Shown here piece by piece: positions 57,015 to 64,000 of a stretch of 64,000 nt of DNA (its first letter is position 1; the number at the start of each line of letters is the position of its first letter). Made by a program: the position numbers and the translations under genes. The notes under the pieces are model-generated. The model saw nothing but the letters and a program-made list of their open reading frames with translations, had not been told where the DNA came from and made no database searches. Source of the stretch: JAFGBI01 sp964454025 (GTDB taxonomy: Bacteria; Myxococcota_A; Polyangia; Polyangiales; Polyangiaceae); the NCBI GenBank assembly GCA_964454025.1, contig CAYVRP010000032.1, positions 1 through 64,000 of the forward strand. Direction: 5' to 3'.

Positions 57015-59264
57015 TCAGGCGGTGGCGAGCACCTCGAGCAGCGGCGGAACGCTCACCAGCAGCTCGTGCGTCTCGTGGCGCCCGACCTGCAGCACGAGCG
57101 CGCCGCCGGCGCCAGCCCGGGCGGAGGCCGGCGCCGGGTCCGACGCCGGTGTCGCGCTCGGAAAGACGAGGTCGCCCGGGTGAAGCTCCTGGAGCTTACC
57201 GTCGGCGCCGACAATCTCGATGCGCCCCGCCCCGACCACGGAGAGTCCCTGCACGGGGTGTCCCGCCTCCACGAGCAGATCGCCCGCGAACAGCAGCCGC
57301 ACTTCCGCCTTCGCGAACACACTCGCCATCAACGACTCGTCGAGGCGCTGCCCCAGCGGCCCCATGGTCGCACCGGCCATCGCCTGGAACCGATCGGCGA
57401 CCTCGAGCAGTTCGTCACCGACCCACGGCGAGTCGCTGAGGGCGACGTCGAGCGCGGCCTGATCCCAGGTGGCGACCGCAGCGCCGTCAGGCCCGGCCAC
57501 CACGCTCAGAGCGATGCCACCGGCGAGGCTCCCGCGCGTGAAGATGACGTCGCCCTTCTGGGCGTAGCCGCAGGGGATGTCGGAGACGGCGGGCACGATG
57601 CCCACGTCCCCCTTGACCACGAGAGCTACCGCGAAGGAGCTGATCTCCTCCTCGGGCTGCAGCACCTCGAGCTTGGCGCGGCGCGCCAGCACCTGCTGCG
57701 ACTCGGTGGACAGATCCTGGAGCCCCCGGACCGAGGAGAGGTGCACCCCGAGCACGGAAGGATCGGCGGGCTCCGGCGGCGCGCCCTCCCCGGTCGCTCC
57801 TGCCGAAGCGTCGGGCAGCTCCTCGCTCTCCTCCTCGTCATCGAACCGCGGTGCGTCGGGGATGAGCGACGCAGTCGCGCTCGCGATCACTTCGGCGTCG
57901 ATGTCGGGCAGATCCGGGGCGCTGCCGCCATCCTCTTCGACCTGCTCCGCGGTCTCCCGAGCGTCGAGCGAGGACTCCGGCGACGGCTCGGGCGCCGAGG
58001 GCTCGGGGAGGGTCCGGTCGGACTCGCTCTCGCCACGCCGGTCCCCGGCTGCCGCGTCCGTTCCCTCGTGCACCAGCGGGAGGACCACCTCGGGGTCGAC
58101 GGCGCGCTCGGATTGCGCCTCCGCCTCCGGGTGCTGCGCGGGAAGCGCGGGCAACGGGATGACCGGGGCCGCCGGGACGGGCTCCTGGCGAGCCGAAGCG
58201 GCGTCAGGGGGCGGGACACGCCGGTCAGCCGGGGAACGGCGGTACGCGGCGCGTTCGTGGACCGCGCCGGGGCGGCCTGCCTGTGCATCCTCTCCGTGCC
58301 GTGCCTCGAGCTTGGGCTGCGGTCGGTCTGAGGCGGGCAGCCGCGGGCGAGCCGAGGCAGGGGCCACGGCCGGGATCTCGGACGAACGGATTCCATCGGA
58401 AGCGCCCCGGCCGCGCTGAGAGCCGAGCCGCTCCGGGGGTCGTTGGGACCGCCGCGCTGACGGTACTTCCGAAGGCGGACGGGCCGCCGGGGGCCGCTCC
58501 ATGCGCCCGCGCGCATCACGCGAGCCGGCGGGGGCGGGCAGGGCTCGCCCCCCGGGAGCCGCCCCCACCCCAAGCACTCCTGGGAGATACGAGCCCGTTT
58601 CGTTGGACGGCGGGAGACCGGAGCCAGAGTCGTGCCCACCCGGCTGCGGGGGCAGGACTTCGTGCTGCCGCTCGCGCTCCTCGGGGTGGGCGATGGATCG
58701 AAGCACGGAGCCCCGCCCGGCCGGGGCGGCGGAGGACACCCGGTGTGGCGCAGGAGTCGCCCGGCGGCCGAGGCCAGGAGGCGGGGGCGCCACGGGGGGT
58801 AGCGGTCGAGACGGCGGGGGCGGGAGCGGAGGCAACCGCCCGGCGACACCCGGCACCGGGGGGACGGGCGGCGGGGGAAGAGGCAACGGGGGAAGACCGG
58901 GGACCCGACCGCGACCTTCGGCACCTGCCTCGCCGAGCGCGTCGAGTCCTTCGATCGTCTCGAGCCCGTCGTCGTCGTCTACCTCGACGACGACCTCGGT
59001 CGCGCTCCCCTGCGGGCGCCCCTCGCCCGGCCGAGCGGGACCCGAAGAGGTCGCCAGGCGCGCGGCCGCGGCCTCCAGGAAGGCGGCGCGCGGCGCGTGC
59101 CCCGCCTCCATCGCCGCGCTGGAAGCGCGCCGGAGCCAGGTGATGGCGTCGCCGTAGGCGGCCCGACGCCACTCGACGGCCGCCGTCTGGAGCGCCCACG
59201 CAACGTCATCGTCGTCCCCGTCGAGCGGCTCTGGGATGCCTTCCACTTGCCGGGGGTCGGCCAT
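57015..59264 (-). CDS. Protein with two degenerate cNMP-binding barrels and long disordered middle
   Basis: Protein of 749 residues. The N-terminus (about 20-75) is a helical repeat-like segment (AWALQTAAVEWRRAAYGDAITWLRRA). Residues about 90-500 are Pro/Ser/Arg-rich and probably disordered. The C-terminal 240 residues show two Crp-like cyclic-nucleotide-binding folds (SSFAVALVVKGDVGIVP, CGYAQKGDVIF; and VRLLFAGDLLVEAGHPVQGLSVVGAGRIEIVG, LHPGDLVFPS). Neither keeps the GE...R-x-A phosphate-binding cassette, so nucleotide binding is doubtful. Function is unknown; a scaffold is likely. Confidence 0.75.
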   Translation of the reverse strand: MADPRQVEGIPEPLDGDDDDVAWALQTAAVEWRRAAYGDAITWLRRASSAAMEAGHAPRAAFLEAAAARLATSSGPARPGEGRPQGSATEVVVEVDDDDGLETIEGLDALGEAGAEGRGRVPGLPPLPLPPPPVPPVPGVAGRLPPLPPPPSRPLPPVAPPPPGLGRRATPAPHRVSSAAPAGRGSVLRSIAHPEERERQHEVLPPQPGGHDSGSGLPPSNETGSYLPGVLGVGAAPGGRALPAPAGSRDARGRMERPPAARPPSEVPSARRSQRPPERLGSQRGRGASDGIRSSEIPAVAPASARPRLPASDRPQPKLEARHGEDAQAGRPGAVHERAAYRRSPADRRVPPPDAASARQEPVPAAPVIPLPALPAQHPEAEAQSERAVDPEVVLPLVHEGTDAAAGDRRGESESDRTLPEPSAPEPSPESSLDARETAEQVEEDGGSAPDLPDIDAEVIASATASLIPDAPRFDDEEESEELPDASAGATGEGAPPEPADPSVLGVHLSSVRGLQDLSTESQQVLARRAKLEVLQPEEEISSFAVALVVKGDVGIVPAVSDIPCGYAQKGDVIFTRGSLAGGIALSVVAGPDGAAVATWDQAALDVALSDSPWVGDELLEVADRFQAMAGATMGPLGQRLDESLMASVFAKAEVRLLFAGDLLVEAGHPVQGLSVVGAGRIEIVGADGKLQELHPGDLVFPSATPASDPAPASARAGAGGALVLQVGRHETHELLVSVPPLLEVLATA

Positions 59265-59421
59265 CAGCGGGTTCCTACGAGGAGGGGGGGCGGGTTCGGG
59301 CCAACGCAGACGCGGACGCGAACGTACGGGACGCGCAGGCGGTGGGGCGGGGAGCAGGATCGACGCCGGCTCCCCAATGGCATGTCAGTACCATAGGTGG
59401 GCGCGCTCACCCCACAAAGAT

Positions 59422-59450
59422 CCGCCGCGCCGAGGCCCTCGGCGCGGCGG
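59422..59450 (-). terminator. Strong hairpin downstream of ftsK
   Basis: A perfect 13-bp stem CCGCCGCGCCGAG/CTCGGCGCGGCGG with a 3-nt loop lies about 75 bp past the ftsK stop. On the minus strand it is followed by ATCTTTGTG, a weak T-rich stretch. It probably ends the ftsK transcript. Confidence 0.65.
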
Positions 59451-59523
59451 GGCTGCCGTCCGAGCGATCACTTGCGCGGCGGGGAGCGCCCCCGGGGGCT
59501 CCGCCCCCGGTCCCGGGCCGACA

Positions 59524-62205
59524 TCACCGGGGCGCGACCAGGACTTCGCGGTCCCGCACGCCGTTCGCCGGGCCGACGACCCCTTGACGTTCCATCGCCT
59601 CGACAATCTTGGCGGCCCGATTGTAACCGATGCCCATCTTGCGCTGCAGCCACGAGGTGGAGCAGCGCTGGGTTTCGGCGACGATGCGGACAGCCTCGTC
59701 GTAGCGCGCGTCCATTTCCTCCCCGGGCGACACCTCGGCGTCGTCCTCGGACGCCTCCCGCAAGATGGCGTCGTGATACTGCGGAGAGCCCTGCGTGCGG
59801 AGGAAATCGGTCAGCGCGGCCACCTCGTCCTCGCTGATGAACGGACACTGCACCCGCAGCGTGTCGGAGCGGCCGTTCATCTTGACCAGCATGTCCCCCT
59901 TGCCGAGCAGGTGCTCGGCGCCCTGATCGTCGAGGATGGTCCGGCTGTCCACCTTCTGCGCGACCCGGAACGCGATGCGCGAGGGGAAATTGGCCTTGAT
60001 CATCCCGGTGATGACGTCGACGCTCGGCCGCTGGGTGGCGAGGATCACGTGGATGCCGGCCGCGCGCGCCTTCTGGGCGAGCCGCGCCACCGAAGCCTCC
60101 ACGTCCTTGCCCTGCTGCATCATCAGGTCGGCAAACTCGTCCACCACGACCACGATGTACGGCAGCCGGCCGGGGACCTGCGTCCCGTCGCCGCCCGCCT
60201 TCGCCGCCGGAACGCTCACCACGGCCCCGTCCGCCGTGAGCGCGGTGAGGCGCGCGGCCTCCGGGGCAGCGATCTCACCCCGGACCACGCGGTCTACCCA
60301 TGCGTTGTACGTTCTCACGTTCTTCGTGCCAGCGTCGGCGAAAAGCTGATAACGCCGCTCCATCTCGTCCACCGCCCAGCGCAGCGCCGCCGCGGCCTGC
60401 TTCATGTCGGTGACCACCGGCAGCAGCATGTGAGGGATCCCGTCGAAGGGCGCCAGCTCCACCACCTTGGGGTCGATCATCAGCAACCTGAGCTCGTCGG
60501 GCGTCCGCGAGAAGAGCAGGCTCGCGAGCATCACGGCGATGCCGACGCTCTTGCCGGCGCCGGTGGCCCCCGCCACGATCACGTGGGTCATCGCCGTGAG
60601 GTCCGCGTAGAACGGCTTGCCCACCGGGTCGCGCCCCAGCACCATCGGTAGCGGGTCGGTCGCCGCGAGCTCGGCGAACCCGCGGTGCTCCACCAGGTCG
60701 CGGAGGAAGACGCGCGGACGGTGGTCGTTGGGGAGCTCGAAGCCGATGCAGCCCTTCTCGGGCAACGGGTTGATGCGGACCTTGCGGGACAAGCCGAGGG
60801 CGAGATCATCCGCGAGCCCGACCACCTTGCTCACCTTGGTCCCCGCCGCCGGCTTCACCTCGTAGGTGGTTACGGTCGGCCCCGGCCGGATGTCGGTGAC
60901 GCGGGCCGACACCCCGAAGTCGGCGAGGGTCTTCTCGAGCTGTCGCGCGTTCTCCTTGAGCCGCTCCTCGTCGTCGCGCTCGACCACCTCCGGGCCTCGC
61001 TCGAGGAGCGCCGGTGAGGGCATCTGGAAGCCATCGCGCCGCTCCACGCGAGATCGGACGGGCTCCACCTGCTGTTCTGCACTGGTATCGATGATACGGG
61101 GACCGGACGCATGCCGTGCACGTGGCCGCGGCGGGGGCGGTGCCGCCGCAGGCTCGGCCGCGCCGACCGACTCGGCGGTGCGGCCCGAACCGTGCCCTTC
61201 TCGCTCGACAACGTCGAGGAGCACCTCCAGGGCGCCGGGTGTCACGGGTTCGGGCGCGACGCCGGCGACCGGCGCCGCGCCCGTCGATGCGCTCACTACT
61301 GGCAACGACGCGTCGGAACCGGAGCTCTCGCCCGCCTCGGCGCCGAAGTCCACGGTGCCGTGCCGGAGCCCGTCGGACACGGCGACCGGTCCCGGTCCGG
61401 TCACCTCTAGGGGCGCCAGCCACTCGCTCTCCTCGTCGCCGCCGCCGAGGTGCGCGAGGATCGCCTCGTCCGAAACCTCACGGTGGATGCTGACCGGGGG
61501 CGCCTCGTCCCGCGGGCGCTCCGCGCGGCGAATCCGCCAGGCCTCCGCCCACGCGCCCGCGATGCGCAGCCCCACGTGGTGCAGCCACCGCGTGGCCGCG
61601 CGCAGGAGCGCGACGAGTCGGACGCACCAGGCAATGAAAGAGAAGCTGCTCCGCGCGATCAGGATGAGGCCGATCGTGGTGATCCCGACCAGGAAGGAGC
61701 CAACCGTGGAGAAGAGCCCCCTCATCAGCTCGCCGAACAGCAGCCCCACGTTGCCGCCGCAGGGGTACTCCCCGAAGACGCGGCCGTCGGGGGCCGCTAC
61801 CTGGGCCAGCGCCGCGACCACGACCGCGATCACGAGGTCTCCGGCCACCCGAAAACCGAGAGCGGGCAGATCCCCGCCACGGAGGAGCGGGAAACCGAGC
61901 GCGACGAGCTCGACGACAGCGAGCCAGGCGACCAGACCGAAACCCTGCACGAGAACGCGGGCGATCGCCGCGCCAACGGGCCCGACCCAGTCGGCGCCTT
62001 CGACGCCGGGGTCGTGGGGCGAACCCTGATAGGTCGCGAGGGCCAGCCCGAGAAATGCCGCCAGGGCATAGCAGAGCAGCGCGCCCGCCTCTCGGCCACG
62101 CCGGCCGCCGAAGGCGGAGGCGAGCGGGTTCTCGTTCGGGAGAACCGGCCCGTCAGCCGCATCGTTACTGGCAGCGGCGCGTGGGGCGAACGGACGGGTT
62201 CCCAT
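59524..62205 (-). CDS. ftsK: DNA translocase FtsK/SpoIIIE
   Basis: Protein of 893 residues. The N-terminus has four membrane helices (about 35-200). A Pro/Ala linker of about 200 residues leads to the FtsK alpha/beta motor with Walker A GATGAGKSV, LLMIDPKVVELAPF and VVVVDEFADLM. A C-terminal winged-helix gamma domain (STSWLQRKMGIGYNRAAKIVEAMERQGVVG) recognises chromosome-orienting sequences. It pumps DNA at the division septum. The motor is compact for the family and the linker shorter than that of E. coli. ATG 62205; divergent from the lipoprotein gene at the end. Confidence 0.96.
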   Translation of the reverse strand: MGTRPFAPRAAASNDAADGPVLPNENPLASAFGGRRGREAGALLCYALAAFLGLALATYQGSPHDPGVEGADWVGPVGAAIARVLVQGFGLVAWLAVVELVALGFPLLRGGDLPALGFRVAGDLVIAVVVAALAQVAAPDGRVFGEYPCGGNVGLLFGELMRGLFSTVGSFLVGITTIGLILIARSSFSFIAWCVRLVALLRAATRWLHHVGLRIAGAWAEAWRIRRAERPRDEAPPVSIHREVSDEAILAHLGGGDEESEWLAPLEVTGPGPVAVSDGLRHGTVDFGAEAGESSGSDASLPVVSASTGAAPVAGVAPEPVTPGALEVLLDVVEREGHGSGRTAESVGAAEPAAAPPPPRPRARHASGPRIIDTSAEQQVEPVRSRVERRDGFQMPSPALLERGPEVVERDDEERLKENARQLEKTLADFGVSARVTDIRPGPTVTTYEVKPAAGTKVSKVVGLADDLALGLSRKVRINPLPEKGCIGFELPNDHRPRVFLRDLVEHRGFAELAATDPLPMVLGRDPVGKPFYADLTAMTHVIVAGATGAGKSVGIAVMLASLLFSRTPDELRLLMIDPKVVELAPFDGIPHMLLPVVTDMKQAAAALRWAVDEMERRYQLFADAGTKNVRTYNAWVDRVVRGEIAAPEAARLTALTADGAVVSVPAAKAGGDGTQVPGRLPYIVVVVDEFADLMMQQGKDVEASVARLAQKARAAGIHVILATQRPSVDVITGMIKANFPSRIAFRVAQKVDSRTILDDQGAEHLLGKGDMLVKMNGRSDTLRVQCPFISEDEVAALTDFLRTQGSPQYHDAILREASEDDAEVSPGEEMDARYDEAVRIVAETQRCSTSWLQRKMGIGYNRAAKIVEAMERQGVVGPANGVRDREVLVAPR

Positions 62206-62407
62206 GGTTGTACCTTGGACTACATTATCCTACCCGAAGCGGCCAAGTCCACGTTCCTTCAGCCGCCGCCGTTCCGCGTCTCTTCTCGGTTTTTTGCGCT
62301 CCGCGGCGGCACTGGCCGGCTTGAGTACCGAAGTGGTGGGCCTGTAGACTCGGGCCGCTCGGTCCAGGGAGCGGGCCTGCGCCGGGCAGGTGACGGAAGG
62401 GATCCTG

Positions 62408-64000
62408 ATGCGATGGTTGGCACGGCGCCGCTGCCTCCCTGGGCTCGGTGCTGCCCTCGTCACGGTCATGCTGGGGACCGGCTGCCGCACCTCACCGCGC
62501 GACGTTCAGCGCTGGGGGACGACCAAGCAGGGCCCCCGCAAGCTCGTGGCGGTGCTCACCCACGACAAGTACCTGCTCGATTTGCGGGTCGAGGCCGCCA
62601 GGACCCTCATCGAGATGAAGCCGCGAAACGGCAAGCGGGTGGGAATCGTGGGCGAGGAGGGAGACCCCGAGAACCGGGGCCTCATCGACGCCCTCGCGAG
62701 CCTCTCGAGCCCGGAGCGCGCGGCGATCATCGCGCGGCTCGTCCCATCGATCGTCGCCGAGCTCAGGCGACCCGTGGCGCCAGGCCTACCAGGACAACCG
62801 GCGCCACCCGACCCGTCCATCCCCTACAAAGACACGGCCTTCGCGCTGTTGACCCACGAGGGGGAACAGCTGGTCGAGGATCCGGCGCACCGCGCCGCGC
62901 TGGAGCAGGGGCTCGCCGAGTGGTGCGCGACCGATTTCGCCCGCCGTGTCGACGATCCCTCGCAGCTGTTCGGCGTGGAGCAGGTGCTGAAATTCCTCAA
63001 GGCGGAGGGTGCCCGACGGCTCCCGCCCTTGTTGGTGCCGGACGGGAAGAAGCTCGACCTGGTCGCGTCCCTCATCGCCGACCTGGGCGACGCGAAGACC
63101 AAGCTGGAAGCGAGCCGGCGGCTGGTGCGGGTGGCCGCCGACATCGCGGCCCCGGGCTGGAAGGAGCGCAAGCGCCCACTGGTCAAGTCCATCAACGAGG
63201 CCTCGCGGCTGAGGCCCACCCGCGAGCAATTCGAGGCGCAGCTCGAGCAGTACCAGGAGGAGGAGCTCCTGCGCGTCTTCAGCTCGATGAAGCGTGTCGC
63301 TGGGGCGCCGACCGTCGAGTACCTGCTCGCGTTCGCGAGCGATCGCAGCCAGCCCGAAAAGCGGCGCGCAGCAGCGCTCGCCGCGCTGGAAGGAAACATC
63401 GTCAAGTGCGCGGGCATCGACTGCGACCAGCGAACCCTGGAGCAGGTCGATGCCTTGCTGGCCATCGCGCGCACGAGCGACGCGCCGGACTCGGTGCGGG
63501 ATCAGGCGCTCCGTCGCGTCGGCGAGATGCCCCGTAGGCTCGTGGTGGACCGGCTCTACTCGCTCTTCGGCGAGAAGAAGTGGAAGATCCGCTGGATGGC
63601 GGCCGATCTCGTGCTGAGCATGAGCGACACGGAGCAGGTCGGCGAGGTGCTTGGGAACCTCCACGCCTCGACGAAGGAGCTGGCCGTAGCGGAGCCGCTC
63701 CAGTACGGTTACCGGCTCGGCGCCCTGAAGGGAAGGACCCCGCCGGGTACCCTGGCCGCGAGGTACGTCGCCGCTGACCAGCCCATCACTTCGCGGGTGA
63801 CCGCGCTCGGCTACTACTTCCACTACGGCACCCAGCGCGACCTCCCGCTCTTGACCGGGCTCGAGGCCGACTCGACCAAGTTGCCCAAGACGCCGGACTG
63901 CGAGGGCAACGATCAAGGTTGCGCCTGGGAGTGCGAGGTGGTCGAGGGGGGGACACGCATCGTCAAGGAAGTCGCCACTCTCGGCCAGTTCGTGAAATTC
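62408..64000 (+). CDS. Predicted lipoprotein with HEAT-like helical repeats (3' end outside window)
   Basis: At least 531 residues, open to the window edge. The signal has lipobox LGTGC. The mature chain is entirely helical, with repeats such as KLVAVLTHDKYLLDLRVEAARTL, ALASLSSPERAAIIARLVPS and KKLDLVASLIADLGDAKTKLEASRRLVRVA, resembling HEAT/PBS repeats. A motif with several Cys (CEGNDQGCAWECEV) lies near residue 500. It could be a periplasmic scaffold. GGAAGGG precedes the ATG at 62408. The divergent ftsK gene starts 202 bp away. Confidence 0.82.
   Translation, partial: MRWLARRRCLPGLGAALVTVMLGTGCRTSPRDVQRWGTTKQGPRKLVAVLTHDKYLLDLRVEAARTLIEMKPRNGKRVGIVGEEGDPENRGLIDALASLSSPERAAIIARLVPSIVAELRRPVAPGLPGQPAPPDPSIPYKDTAFALLTHEGEQLVEDPAHRAALEQGLAEWCATDFARRVDDPSQLFGVEQVLKFLKAEGARRLPPLLVPDGKKLDLVASLIADLGDAKTKLEASRRLVRVAADIAAPGWKERKRPLVKSINEASRLRPTREQFEAQLEQYQEEELLRVFSSMKRVAGAPTVEYLLAFASDRSQPEKRRAAALAALEGNIVKCAGIDCDQRTLEQVDALLAIARTSDAPDSVRDQALRRVGEMPRRLVVDRLYSLFGEKKWKIRWMAADLVLSMSDTEQVGEVLGNLHASTKELAVAEPLQYGYRLGALKGRTPPGTLAARYVAADQPITSRVTALGYYFHYGTQRDLPLLTGLEADSTKLPKTPDCEGNDQGCAWECEVVEGGTRIVKEVATLGQFVKF

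Overview
Organism. The window is very GC-rich with dense coding. It carries several hallmarks of Myxococcota: C-terminal MYXO-CTERM-type tails (Cys-containing motif, one hydrophobic helix, Arg cluster) on three or four secreted proteins, a Myxococcus cysteine-rich-repeat protein, many Ser/Thr kinases and pseudokinases, PilZ and FHA proteins, and secreted proteins with long Gly/Ala/Thr linkers. I read it as a chromosomal segment of a polyangial-type myxobacterium. All calls were made by eye, with no database search. Layout. Bases 1-2010 are decayed accessory DNA: a tandem duplication of a 92-bp unit carrying the 3' part of a tRNA-Leu(UAG), two frameshifted pseudogenes on the minus strand, and a broken ISKra4-like transposase remnant. 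Bases 2.6-10.5 kb hold three large exported proteins on the minus strand: a GH30 lipoprotein, a GH39-like enzyme with CBM-like domain and MYXO-CTERM tail, and a Cys-rich-repeat/fibro-slime lipoprotein. Bases 11.0-14.6 kb hold a phosphatase/partner-switching module: a membrane SpoIIE-type phosphatase divergent from an ATPase-STAS-ATPase operon whose genes overlap by 4 bp. Bases 14.6-19.6 kb encode an outer-membrane barrel-like protein and a 1252-residue Asp-rich thrombospondin-type-3 repeat protein with MYXO-CTERM tail. Bases 19.9-22.1 kb are an ahpC-ahpF operon with a candidate OxyR-like palindrome upstream. Bases 22.7-29.2 kb contain two PilZ proteins, a Gly-linker lipoprotein, a sirtuin and a double-FHA membrane protein. 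Bases 29.2-46.5 kb are rich in envelope and signalling genes: a TMTC-like membrane TPR protein, a PEGA pseudokinase, a DnaQ-like exonuclease overlapping a DsbA-like lipoprotein, a MinD/ParA-J-like-HTH fusion, a GT39-like glycosyltransferase, a LysM protein, a canonical kinase, a DUF58/BatA pair, a SurA-like PPIase, and a pseudokinase fused across a membrane helix to two DsbA-like domains. Bases 46.7-64 kb hold an FN3/MYXO-CTERM protein with a barrel partner, a SprT-like protease, recA with a clear promoter, a kinase, a TPR protein, RseP, an LpxC-like protein lacking most zinc ligands, a small lipoprotein, a double cNMP-barrel protein, ftsK, and a lipoprotein running off the end. How they work together. 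Housekeeping genes (recA, ftsK, rseP, ahpCF) are embedded among envelope-biogenesis, polysaccharide-degradation and regulatory genes. The most unusual systems are degenerate enzyme domains reused as scaffolds: two pseudokinases, a J-like domain without HPD, and an LpxC-like protein without metal ligands. The candidate undescribed system is the membrane-spanning pseudokinase with two periplasmic thioredoxin folds at 44.1-46.5 kb.
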